64,000 nt of DNA from F23-B02 sp946405205. Lineage in GTDB: Bacteria > Bacillota > Clostridia > Oscillospirales > Oscillospiraceae. The notes under the pieces are model-generated. The model was not told the origin of the DNA. It saw only the letters and a program-made list of their open reading frames with translations, and searched no databases. The translations under genes and the position numbers were made by a program. The stretch's first letter is position 1. Each line of letters opens with the position of its first letter. The stretch covers positions 1-64,000 of the forward strand of contig CAMJGL010000001.1 of assembly GCA_946405205.1 (NCBI GenBank), in the 5' to 3' direction. This document shows, one piece after another, positions 24,168-32,338 of the stretch.

Positions 24168-25304
24168 TCAGCTGTTGGCGTTGAAGATCTTAAAGATGCT
24201 GTCGAAAGGATCTTCCTCAGCGGGAGCCGAAGACTGTTCCTCTTTCTTCTCGGCAGCTTTTTCGCTTGCTGCGGTGAACATGCCCTGCGGTCTTTCAAAA
24301 ACGGGCTCTGCCTTTGCAACGGGCTGTGCGGTCTGCTTTGCGGTGGGAGCTTCTTCAAAGCCTGTGGCGATAACGGTCACTCGGATCTCATCCTGCATGG
24401 ACTCGTCGAAAGTCGCACCGAAGATGATGTTTGCATCGGGGTGAGCTGCCTCCTGAACGAGGTTTGCGGCGGCTTCGACATCCTCCAGACCCATGTCCTC
24501 GGAGCCGGTGATATTGATGAGCACGCCGTGTGCGCCGTTGATGGAGGTCTCCATGAGGGGGCTTGCGACCGCCATGCGGGCGGCATCCTCGGCCTTGCCC
24601 TTACCTGCGGCACGGCCTACGCCCATGTGCGCAAAGCCGGCGTTCTTCATTATGCAGGTAACGTCCGCAAAGTCAAGGTTAATGAAGCCGGTGTTCTTGA
24701 TAAGATCGGAAATGCTTGTAACGGCCTGACGCAGAACATCGTCGGCGATCTCAAAAGCGTTGGCCAGCGTGACCTTCTGGTCGGTGGCGTACTTAAGACG
24801 GTCATTGGGGATTATAAGCAGGGAGTCGACCTTGCCGAGCATCTCCTTGATGCCCTCGTTGGCCTGATCCATGCGGCGCTTGCCCTCGAACTTGAAAGGC
24901 TTCGTGACAACGCCGACGGTGAGTATACCGGCCTCGCGGGCGATATCCGCAACGGTGGGTGCAGCGCCCGTGCCGGTGCCGCCGCCCATGCCGGCGGTGA
25001 TGAACACCATATCTGCGTCTTCCACAGACTTGGCAATGTTATTGCGGCTTTCCTCGGCGCTCTTCTTGCCTATCTCGGGATCGGAGCCTGCGCCCTGTCC
25101 GTGAGTGAGCTTCTCGCCGATCTGGATCTTCTGGTCGGCATTGGAGACCGCCAGAGCCTGCTTATCAGTGTTAACGGCAATAAACTCAACACCCTGAGTT
25201 CCGGACTTGACCATTCTGTTCACAACATTGTTGCCGGCGCCGCCGATACCTACCACTTTTATAGTAACCACATTTTCAGGGCCTACTTCGGCTTTGAAAT
25301 CCAT
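24168..25304 (-). CDS. ftsZ: Cell division GTPase FtsZ
   Basis: FtsZ is the tubulin homologue that forms the Z ring. The N-terminal KVVGIGGAGNNVVNRM segment (about 12-27) and the tubulin signature GGGTGTGAAPTVADIAREAG (about 107-126) are intact. NNDRLKY-like and DFADVTCIMKNAGFAHMG loops follow. The C-terminal variable linker begins near residue 320 (TAKQTAQPVAKAEPVFERPQ) and ends in DPFDSIFKIFNANS, a short acidic/hydrophobic tail acting as the binding peptide. Its 378 residues are typical. It has its own promoter, and GGAGG precedes the ATG by 8 bases. No ftsA lies upstream. Confidence 0.98.
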   Translation of the reverse strand: MDFKAEVGPENVVTIKVVGIGGAGNNVVNRMVKSGTQGVEFIAVNTDKQALAVSNADQKIQIGEKLTHGQGAGSDPEIGKKSAEESRNNIAKSVEDADMVFITAGMGGGTGTGAAPTVADIAREAGILTVGVVTKPFKFEGKRRMDQANEGIKEMLGKVDSLLIIPNDRLKYATDQKVTLANAFEIADDVLRQAVTSISDLIKNTGFINLDFADVTCIMKNAGFAHMGVGRAAGKGKAEDAARMAVASPLMETSINGAHGVLINITGSEDMGLEDVEAAANLVQEAAHPDANIIFGATFDESMQDEIRVTVIATGFEEAPTAKQTAQPVAKAEPVFERPQGMFTAASEKAAEKKEEQSSAPAEEDPFDSIFKIFNANS

Positions 25305-25373
25305 TTTGTTTCCTCCAGTACTGTTATTTAGAAGACGCAGCTATCGCCGCGGTCAGATTTTGCGATATGTAAC

Positions 25374-25402
25374 ATTTTATAACTTTTTTGTCTATAGGTC
25401 AA
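25374..25402 (-). promoter_or_regulatory. Promoter of ftsZ
   Basis: TTGACC (25397-25402) and TAAAAT (25374-25379) with a 17-base spacer on the minus strand. Start is near 25367, giving a 5' leader of about 60 bases. The sequence TTATGTAAACA (25418-25428, given on the plus strand) lies 15 bases upstream of the -35 box. Confidence 0.75.
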
Positions 25403-25445
25403 TATGTTTTTGCTCTGTTATGTAAACAAAGTTTTTAAAATAGTG

Positions 25446-26216
25446 TTAATTCGGGTTGAAAACGACCTTATTGCCTGTTGAAAGGTCCAAAGTTCCGGAA
25501 TCGTCCGCCGAAAGCTGAGAAACCGCGGAGAGTAATTTCCCGAATTTATACTCTGTGTTGTCGAATGTGCCGAGCTTGACCACAAAACGGCCGTCATACT
25601 CAAAGCTTGGGTTATTGACATCGGAAAGATCTATCGAAGTAACCTTTCCCATAAGCCCCCTCGCCTGTATCTGATACAGGATGTCCGTGAGATATGCAAG
25701 CTTATCGCTCTCTCCTTCAGCGGCCTTGATATACTCGCCCACCGCCGCTTCGCTTACCGTTATGCCGCTGATACCCGCTATATGCTCCGTGTCCTTTTTG
25801 TCGATACTGCTGAGGAACTTTCCGCTGCTGCTTACCGACCACAGCTCCTCGCCGACCGATACGAAACCGACTGCTTTGCTCTCCGTGACTTCGATAGTGA
25901 TAAGATTAGGAAGTCCGCGGTTTATCTTGACCGAATCGACATACGGAAGCTTTACCGCGACGCGGCTTCCGGCGGCTATCCTGTTTATGAAAAACAGATT
26001 ATCGCCTTTTTCAATGCCGGAAGCTGCGATTATCTCATCTGCACTGTAGAGCGAATTTCCGCGTACCTCGATCTTTGTGATCTTAAAAAACACGCTCATT
26101 ACAAATATTATTGCCACGATCACAAGAAAAAATGTCAAAGGCCGATTGACATTTTTCCTCAGATCCGGCTTATAGGGATCCTCGCGCTTCCTGTAATAAT
26201 CATTTGCATTAGACAT
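25446..26216 (-). CDS. ftsQ: FtsQ/DivIB-type cell division protein (POTRA domain)
   Basis: FtsQ/DivIB is a bitopic divisome protein bridging FtsL/FtsB and septal wall synthesis. The 256 residues show a basic cytoplasmic N-terminus (YYRKREDPYKPDLRK) and one membrane segment at about 30-50 (PLTFFLVIVAIIFVMSVFF). A POTRA domain follows (ITKIEVRGNSLYSADEIIAASGIEKGDNLFFIN), then a beta-rich domain with VDSVKINRGLPNLITIEVTE. I start at the ATG at 26214-26216, just after the murA stop, with GGAG 7 bases upstream. A longer frame reaching 26339 would overlap murA by 120 bases and adds no membrane-protein features. Confidence 0.88.
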   Translation of the reverse strand: MSNANDYYRKREDPYKPDLRKNVNRPLTFFLVIVAIIFVMSVFFKITKIEVRGNSLYSADEIIAASGIEKGDNLFFINRIAAGSRVAVKLPYVDSVKINRGLPNLITIEVTESKAVGFVSVGEELWSVSSSGKFLSSIDKKDTEHIAGISGITVSEAAVGEYIKAAEGESDKLAYLTDILYQIQARGLMGKVTSIDLSDVNNPSFEYDGRFVVKLGTFDNTEYKFGKLLSAVSQLSADDSGTLDLSTGNKVVFNPN

Positions 26217-26217
26217 C

Positions 26218-27471
26218 TTACATCTCCATGAATATATCCGCTCCGAGCGAGCGAAGTTTATTGTCAAAATTCTCGTAACCGCGGGTGATATGTCCGCTGT
26301 CGATGACGCGGCTCTCCCCCTCTGCGGCAAGGCCCGCAATCAGCATCGCGGCGCCGCCGCGCAGATCAGCCGCGCTGACAGTCGCGCCGCTCAGGCTCCT
26401 CACGCCCCAGACCGACGCGCAGCGTCCGTCAACGCTTATATCGGCTCCGAAGCGGGCAAGCTCCCTTGCGTGACCGAAACGCGAATCAAATACGTTTTCG
26501 ACAAAATCAGTCCTGCCCGATGCTTTGAGCAGCGCCGCCATAAGCAACGGCTGAGCGTCGGTCGGAAACTCGGGGTAAGGTCCCGTAACTACCCTGCCAA
26601 CGGAGTGAAGTCTGCCGTCGGATATAAGCCTCACGCTGCGTTTCGCGGGTATTATATCACAGCCGGATGAATTTAGGAAGTGCTGTAATCGGGAAAATTG
26701 CCTCGAATCCACGCCTCTGAGCTCTATATCGCCTCCCGCAGCCGCCGCGGCGCACAAAAATGTTGACGCGACTATTCTGTCGGGTATTATCCTATGTCCC
26801 ACATGGCGCTCAGCGGAAAAGCCGGAGACGGTTATCTTCCCCGTTCCTGCTCCCGATATGTACGCGCCGGCTTTTCTCAGATACTCCTGCAGATCCACGA
26901 TCTCCGGTTCTCTTGCCGCCCCTGAGATAATAGTCTCGCCTTCCGCTGCGCAGGCTGCGAGCATCGCGTTTTCCGTCGCGCCGACGCTGGGAAAAGGCAG
27001 CTCGATGCGAGCGCCCTTCAGGCCCGAGGATTTGCATATTATCTCGCAGCCGCGCTCCTCGACCTCGGCTCCGAGAGTCTTCATCGCCGAAATGTGCAGG
27101 TCTATCGGCCTTGCGCCGAGCTTGCAGCCGCCCGGAGAGGTCAGATGCACCTCACCGCAGCGTGCCAGCAGCGCACCCATGAACAGCACAGAGGAGCGCA
27201 TGCACTCCATCATTTCCTGCGGTATTATGTTTGAGCTAAGGCTGCGTGAATCTATGTATACGTCATTTTCCTGCTGCTCGGCGGTGCAGCCGAGCTGTCT
27301 CAATATGCGCAGCGACACGGCCACGTCGCTCAGCTGCGGAACATTCAGCAGGTTTGTTTCCGCCGGACATACAATTGAAGCGGCCAGAATCGGCAGTACC
27401 GCGTTCTTCGAGCCCTGGACAAAACACGCTCCTTCAAGGCGTCTGCCTCCGTTAATATGCCATATAGCCAT
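26218..27471 (-). CDS. murA: UDP-N-acetylglucosamine 1-carboxyvinyltransferase (first copy)
   Basis: MurA transfers enolpyruvate from PEP to UDP-GlcNAc, the first committed step of peptidoglycan synthesis. The N-terminus MAIWHINGGRRLEGACFVQGSKNAVLPILAA and the inverted alpha/beta barrel repeats are intact. The catalytic cysteine sits in SPGGCKLGARPIDLH (about residue 116), predicting fosfomycin sensitivity. The C-terminus contains SGHITRGYENFDNKLRSLGADI. At 417 residues it is full length. It is embedded in the division cluster between murG and ftsQ. A second MurA is encoded at 53909-55213; Firmicutes often have two, and this copy diverges more from the usual pattern. Confidence 0.94.
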   Translation of the reverse strand: MAIWHINGGRRLEGACFVQGSKNAVLPILAASIVCPAETNLLNVPQLSDVAVSLRILRQLGCTAEQQENDVYIDSRSLSSNIIPQEMMECMRSSVLFMGALLARCGEVHLTSPGGCKLGARPIDLHISAMKTLGAEVEERGCEIICKSSGLKGARIELPFPSVGATENAMLAACAAEGETIISGAAREPEIVDLQEYLRKAGAYISGAGTGKITVSGFSAERHVGHRIIPDRIVASTFLCAAAAAGGDIELRGVDSRQFSRLQHFLNSSGCDIIPAKRSVRLISDGRLHSVGRVVTGPYPEFPTDAQPLLMAALLKASGRTDFVENVFDSRFGHARELARFGADISVDGRCASVWGVRSLSGATVSAADLRGGAAMLIAGLAAEGESRVIDSGHITRGYENFDNKLRSLGADIFMEM

Positions 27472-27521
27472 AAAAAAACCTCGCAGAAATAACTTAAATC
27501 ACGTCATTCTATGCTGCGGGG
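27472..27521 (-). terminator. Hairpin with U tract directly before murA (candidate attenuator)
   Basis: On the minus strand CCCCGCAG (27514-27521) pairs with CTGCGAGG (27479-27486), with one A-C mismatch and a loop of about 27 bases. TTTTTTT and then the murA ATG follow at once. The 3' arm contains GAGG, the only ribosome-binding-site-like sequence for murA. The long loop makes a strong terminator uncertain. Confidence 0.45.
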
Positions 27522-27543
27522 TTATTTTTTGTTATTTTTGATT

Positions 27544-28662
27544 TTATTTGCACAGGGAGAGTATCTGCTCGCAGATGATGTCAGTCGCCTCGGGACGTGC
27601 AAGTCTTTCCATTGCACGGGACATTTTTTCAAGCTCATCCTCCGAGGAAAGTATGCTCCTCACCGTGTTCAGAAGCTCGCTTGCCTTAAAGCTGCCCTCC
27701 TCAAATATCAGAGCACCGCCTGCGTCTTCAACTACCTTTGCGTTCTTGAACTGATGATTATTGGTAACATACGGCGAAGGCACGAAAATAGTCGGCTTAT
27801 GCATATATGTAAGCTCGGAGACGGTGGATGCGCCCGCACGGCACAGCACAAGATCGGCCGCCGCCATAACACGGGGCATATCGTAAATATATTCCCGGAC
27901 ATCCATGCCGTTTTTCTCGTAATCCGGAACAACGGTGCGCAGCGCGGTCACCATTTCGGCATAGCCCTCACTGCCGGCCGAATGAATGAGCGTGAACCCG
28001 GGTCTTTTGCCGGCAAGCCTTATGAAATCGCACATTGCCGCATTCATATTGGCAGCCCCCAACGAGCCCCACACCGACACGACGAGCGGCTTATCCAGCG
28101 GTATTCCGAGCTCCGCCTTAGCGGCTCTTTTTGAATATGAAGCAAACTCACCGCGCACGGGAGTTCCCGTGACCACGGTTTTTTCAGGGTGCTTATAGTA
28201 TCTCCGGCTTTCCTCAAAGCCGAGCATTATCCTGTCAACGACGTTTGACAGCATTTTTGTCGTGAGTCCCGGCACGGCGTTGCTCTCATGGACTGCGGTT
28301 GGTATGCCCAGCATCGATGCCGCTTTGAGCACCGGGTAGCAGACATATCCGCCCGTACCAATGACCGCGTCAGGTTTGAACGAATTAACGAGCTTCCTTG
28401 CTTTTACGGTCGCCCTTATGACGTTGAATACAGATTTTATGTTATGCCAGATGCTGCCGAGCGATCTGCCCCGGCTTATATTCGTGACCTTGAGCGTCAC
28501 GATGTCATAGCCGCTCCTCGGCACGAGATCGGCCTCCATATGGCCGTCGGCGCCGATAAACAGTATCTCGCAGTCGGGCATCAGCTCTCTCAGCCTGCCG
28601 GCCACCGCAATGGCAGGATTGATATGCCCCGCGGTGCCGCCGCAGGCAAACATGAATCTCAT
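27544..28662 (-). CDS. murG: Lipid II synthase MurG
   Basis: MurG adds GlcNAc from UDP-GlcNAc to lipid I on the inner face of the membrane, giving lipid II. The N-terminal glycine loop FACGGTAGHINPAIAVA (about 4-20) and second G-loop (VVSVWGSLGAANMN) are clear. The donor-site HKPTIFVPSPYVTNNHQFKNAKVVEDAGGA near 290-320 is the GT28 signature. At 372 residues it is slightly longer than E. coli MurG. It follows ftsW by 6 bases with AAGGAT ahead of the ATG. The neighbouring murD, murC and murB genes of a classic cluster are missing. Confidence 0.96.
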   Translation of the reverse strand: MRFMFACGGTAGHINPAIAVAGRLRELMPDCEILFIGADGHMEADLVPRSGYDIVTLKVTNISRGRSLGSIWHNIKSVFNVIRATVKARKLVNSFKPDAVIGTGGYVCYPVLKAASMLGIPTAVHESNAVPGLTTKMLSNVVDRIMLGFEESRRYYKHPEKTVVTGTPVRGEFASYSKRAAKAELGIPLDKPLVVSVWGSLGAANMNAAMCDFIRLAGKRPGFTLIHSAGSEGYAEMVTALRTVVPDYEKNGMDVREYIYDMPRVMAAADLVLCRAGASTVSELTYMHKPTIFVPSPYVTNNHQFKNAKVVEDAGGALIFEEGSFKASELLNTVRSILSSEDELEKMSRAMERLARPEATDIICEQILSLCK

Positions 28663-28668
28663 ATGTCT

Positions 28669-29832
28669 CTATCCTTTCACTTTTGCGGGCATATCCCGCG
28701 AAACGCTGAGCACGATCCCCATTTCGGCCATCTGTATCAGAAGCGCCGTACCGCCGTAGCTGAAAAACGGCAGAGATATTCCCGTGCAGGGCACAAGATT
28801 TGTCACTACCGCTACGTTGAGAATGACCTGTATCGCAAGAAGCGTGGTGATACCGGCGCTGACAAGAAAACTGTACCTGTCCGCCGCGTGCATCGCTATC
28901 CAATAGCCGCGGATGATGAGCAGCGCAAACAGCACAAGGATAAGTACCGCGCCGATGAACCCCAGCTCCTCGCACACAACGGAAAAGATGAAGTCGTTGT
29001 GCTCCTCCGGCAGGTAGAGATACTTCTGCCTGCTCTGCCCGAGTCCAAGGCCGGTCAGCCCGCCCGAGCCGATGGAATACAGGGACTGCACAATCTGATA
29101 TCCCTCGTCCGAGGTCGAAGAAAACGGGTCGCGCCAGGTGGTGATCCTCGTGGAGGCGTAGGGAAACAGCGTAAGCAGAACGGCTATCCCGCCGCCCGCC
29201 GCTACGGCCGCGGCGATAAACCAGATAAGCCTTGCCCCGCCGAGAAACATCATCACGCCGCCGATGGCAATGATTATTATGGACGCGGAAAAATGCGGCT
29301 CAAGGATAAGCAGGCCGACGATAACTATAAGTATCGCCGCGAAGGGCGCGATGCCGTATCTGAAGCTTTTCATCCTGCCGCGGTTATTGCAGATTATGAC
29401 CGCGAATGCAAGTATAATGCCTATCTTTGCTATTTCCGAGGGCTGAAGCGTGAGGCTTCCGACCCCTATCCAGCGCTTCGCGCCGTTTGCCTCAACGCCG
29501 ATAAGCGGCACGAGAAGAAGCAGCACTATCGCCGCGATAAGGAGCGGAACTGAAAATCGCTTATAAAAGCCCATAGGCAGGCGCGAGCAGAATATCATCG
29601 CGGCTACACCCAGGGCGGCAAATACAGACTGCCTCAAAAAGTAATAGGCCGGGTTTCCGTCAGTAACATTTCCCGGATCAAAGTATGCTCTGGCAAAGCT
29701 TGCCGACAGCACCATCGTAACTCCTATGGTAAGCAAAAGCATAACGAGCACGAGGAAGGACACGTCCATACCTGCGCGTTTCGTTTTATCATTTGTTTCC
29801 CTGATTCTGAGCTCGGCGCTGCCATACTGCAT
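28669..29832 (-). CDS. ftsW: SEDS-family peptidoglycan polymerase FtsW
   Basis: FtsW polymerises lipid II at the septum together with a class B penicillin-binding protein. The protein has about ten hydrophobic segments. SEDS landmarks are RWIGVGSLTLQPSEIAKIG (about 140-160), EPHFSASIIIIAIGG, the extracellular GYQIVQSLYSIGSGGLTGLGLGQS, and LPEEHNDFIFSVVCEELGFIG. CTGISLPFFSYGGTALL lies near the end. At 387 residues it has the usual size. Its place between mraY and murG marks it as FtsW rather than RodA or SpoVE, although SpoVE has the same position in B. subtilis. GGAGG lies 8 bases before the ATG. Confidence 0.93.
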   Translation of the reverse strand: MQYGSAELRIRETNDKTKRAGMDVSFLVLVMLLLTIGVTMVLSASFARAYFDPGNVTDGNPAYYFLRQSVFAALGVAAMIFCSRLPMGFYKRFSVPLLIAAIVLLLLVPLIGVEANGAKRWIGVGSLTLQPSEIAKIGIILAFAVIICNNRGRMKSFRYGIAPFAAILIVIVGLLILEPHFSASIIIIAIGGVMMFLGGARLIWFIAAAVAAGGGIAVLLTLFPYASTRITTWRDPFSSTSDEGYQIVQSLYSIGSGGLTGLGLGQSRQKYLYLPEEHNDFIFSVVCEELGFIGAVLILVLFALLIIRGYWIAMHAADRYSFLVSAGITTLLAIQVILNVAVVTNLVPCTGISLPFFSYGGTALLIQMAEMGIVLSVSRDMPAKVKG

Positions 29833-29849
29833 ATCTGCATCCTCCGTAT

Positions 29850-30863
29850 TCAGAGCTGGAAACGATTATATATGCCTATAAATGAAATTATTGCAAAAAC
29901 GAGGGAGACGGAAGTGAAAAGTGCAAAAAGTTCTTTTTCTTTCCATTTTTTGCCCGTCCATCCGCCCATTTCAAGGTGGTGATGGAAGGGCGCCATTTTA
30001 AAAACACGCTTTCCGTGAGTGAGCTTGAAATAAGTCACCTGAATGATGTCGGACAAAGTCTCGATTATATATACTATGCCGAGGGTTATGAGTATAAGCG
30101 GCATGTCATATGCAAAGGCGAGAGCCGCAATAGCTCCGCCGAGAAACAGCGAGCCTGTATCGCCCATGAACACCTTAGCGGGGTTAAAATTATATACAAG
30201 GAAGCCCAGAAGTCCGCCCAGCAGCGCCGAAGCAAATATTCCGAGGGCCAGATACCGCTCGCCCCAGAGGAAGGTCACGGCTACAAAGAAAAGGCACACG
30301 GGCAGCGAGGTGCCGCTTGCAAGGCCGTCAACGCCGTCTGTAATATTAACGGCATTTACGGTGCCTACGATTATGAATGCGGCCAGAATGAAATACAGCG
30401 CCTCGGGGATATAGACCTCGGTGTTCCAGAACGGAATGTAAAGATGCGTCGATATATATCCAAGCTTCCTGAGCAGCAGGACGAACGCCAGCGCCGCAAC
30501 GAGCTGCAGCAGGAACTTCGCCTTTGCGCTCAGGCCGAGATTCTGCTTCTTTCTGAGCTTCTCCCAGTCATCCAGAAAGCCGATAGCCCCGAACACAAGT
30601 GCAAACAGAAGCACAAAAATGTGGGTATAGTCTCCCTGACACATTGACTCAAAGCCTACGGTCAGGCACACGAATGTGCAGCCGGTGATGAAAATAACTC
30701 CGCCCATGGTCGGAGTCCCCGCCTTGGACATATGCCAGGTAGGGCCGTCCTGACGTATCTCCTGTCCCGCCTTCATTTTTCTGAGCCAGGGGATATAGAA
30801 TCTGCCTACGATAACGGCGACGATAAACGCCATCACAAGGGCAAGCATCAGCTTCAGTGTCAT
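29850..30863 (-). CDS. mraY: Phospho-MurNAc-pentapeptide transferase MraY
   Basis: MraY links UDP-MurNAc-pentapeptide to undecaprenyl phosphate, making lipid I. The 337-residue protein has ten membrane segments. Catalytic motifs are present: GTPTMGGVIFITG (about 51-63), the DDWEKLRKKQNLGLSAKAKF aspartate pair, NAVNITDGVDGLASG, FMGDTGSLFLGG, and FKMAPFHHHLEMGGW near the C-terminus. Its ATG overlaps the murE stop by one base. murF, which usually lies between murE and mraY, is absent. Confidence 0.97.
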   Translation of the reverse strand: MTLKLMLALVMAFIVAVIVGRFYIPWLRKMKAGQEIRQDGPTWHMSKAGTPTMGGVIFITGCTFVCLTVGFESMCQGDYTHIFVLLFALVFGAIGFLDDWEKLRKKQNLGLSAKAKFLLQLVAALAFVLLLRKLGYISTHLYIPFWNTEVYIPEALYFILAAFIIVGTVNAVNITDGVDGLASGTSLPVCLFFVAVTFLWGERYLALGIFASALLGGLLGFLVYNFNPAKVFMGDTGSLFLGGAIAALAFAYDMPLILITLGIVYIIETLSDIIQVTYFKLTHGKRVFKMAPFHHHLEMGGWTGKKWKEKELFALFTSVSLVFAIISFIGIYNRFQL

Positions 30864-32314
30864 TATCCGTTCCTCTTCTCTATATGTTCTGCTACGATCT
30901 CGCGCTCATCCATGTGGCGCTTTTCATGGCCGACGACCTGATAGTCCTCATGGCCTTTGCCGGCAAGCAATATTACATCATCAGGCAGGTGGTTGTCAAT
31001 CGCCCATCTTATCGCTTCCGCTCTGTCGCAGATAACCTTATGGGGAGTAGTCTTGTTTTTAAGTCCCTCGACTATCTCATCGATTATCGCGTTAGGGTCC
31101 TCAGTTCGCGGGTTATCGCTGGTCACTATGACAAAATCGGCGTTATCCGCCGCGATTGCGCCCATGATGGGACGCTTTGTTCTGTCGCGGTCGCCGCCGC
31201 AGCCGAACAGCACGATCAGCCGTCCCTGAACATTATCCCTCAGCGCCCTGAGAGCGTTTTCCAGAGCATCGGGGGTGTGAGCGTAGTCGATGAGTATAGT
31301 GTAATCTCCGTCAGTAGGCACTACCTCCATCCTGCCTTTCACACCCATCGCGCCCGACATCGCGTCGGCGCAGTCGGCAAGGCTCAGGCCGAGAGCAAGC
31401 CCCATGCTCATGACATTCAGGGCATTGTAAACGGAGAATTTACCGGGGATGGCAAGCTTAACCCGTGCCGTATCTCCCATATAAGCCGCGGTAAACTCAA
31501 CGCCCGAGGCAGACAGCCTGATATCGCTTGCCCTAAGATCCGCGTCTTTTCCGTCGGCGGAATAAGTAAGCAGCCTGCATTTCGCGTTTTCAGCTATTTT
31601 ATCATGCCATTTATCATCCATGTTGATACAGCCGCAGGCGCAATGCTTGAAAAGCCGCGACTTTGCCTCGGCATATTCCTCCATGGTATGGTGAAAATCA
31701 AGGTGATCCTGAGTGAGGTTCGTGAACGCGCCCACCTTGAAATCAATACCGGCAACGCGGTCGAGGGTCAGGGAGTGGGACGATACCTCCATAACGACAT
31801 GGGTGCAGCCCGCGTCCGCCATCTCGCGGAACAGCTGCTGAAGCTCAAAGCTCTCGGGAGTGGTACGCTCGGTGTGAATAAGCTCATCGCCTATCATATT
31901 GCCGTTTGTGCCGACAAGGCCGACCTTTGCATTGAGCTTCTCCTCAAGCAGATGCTTCATGAGATAAGTGCTGGTCGTTTTTCCGTTTGTGCCGGTGACA
32001 CCTATCACGCACATTTCTCCGGCGGGATCTCCGAAGTAATTGCGGCTTGCCATTGCAAGAGCATGGCGGCAGTTTTCAACGAGAACATAGGGTATCTCCA
32101 CCTTCGGCGCCCTGTCGCACAGTATTACGCACGCGCCGTTTTTAACGGCGGAGGGAATGTAATCATAGCCGTCGGACTCAAAGCCCGATATCGCAACAAA
32201 CATATCCCCCGGTTTTGTCCTTCTTGAATCGTAGCTTATACCGGCGATTTCAGAGTTAACATCCGCCGCAAGCTCGAGCACCTTTATGTCCTTCAGCATT
32301 TCCGCAAGTTTCAT
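30863..32314 (-). CDS. murE: UDP-MurNAc-tripeptide synthetase MurE (meso-DAP type)
   Basis: MurE adds the third amino acid to UDP-MurNAc-L-Ala-D-Glu. ATP binding is shown by GVTGTNGKTTSTYLMKHLL (about 108-126). The central domain holds EVSSHSLTLDRVAGI and the modified-lysine region. The C-terminal domain has the specificity motif DNPRTEDPN near residue 400; DNPR is characteristic of enzymes that add meso-diaminopimelate. The wall is therefore probably DAP-crosslinked. At 483 residues it is full length. Spacing to the upstream PBP gene is 24 bases, and it overlaps mraY by 1. Confidence 0.96.
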   Translation of the reverse strand: MKLAEMLKDIKVLELAADVNSEIAGISYDSRRTKPGDMFVAISGFESDGYDYIPSAVKNGACVILCDRAPKVEIPYVLVENCRHALAMASRNYFGDPAGEMCVIGVTGTNGKTTSTYLMKHLLEEKLNAKVGLVGTNGNMIGDELIHTERTTPESFELQQLFREMADAGCTHVVMEVSSHSLTLDRVAGIDFKVGAFTNLTQDHLDFHHTMEEYAEAKSRLFKHCACGCINMDDKWHDKIAENAKCRLLTYSADGKDADLRASDIRLSASGVEFTAAYMGDTARVKLAIPGKFSVYNALNVMSMGLALGLSLADCADAMSGAMGVKGRMEVVPTDGDYTILIDYAHTPDALENALRALRDNVQGRLIVLFGCGGDRDRTKRPIMGAIAADNADFVIVTSDNPRTEDPNAIIDEIVEGLKNKTTPHKVICDRAEAIRWAIDNHLPDDVILLAGKGHEDYQVVGHEKRHMDEREIVAEHIEKRNG

Positions 32315-32338
32315 AGATCTACTTCCTTTTTAGCTCAG

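Noticed and set aside
30857..32227. Plus-strand open frame opposite murE (about 456 codons)
   Set aside because: Antisense shadow of murE with no start signals. The same applies to 7006-8370 opposite nusA.
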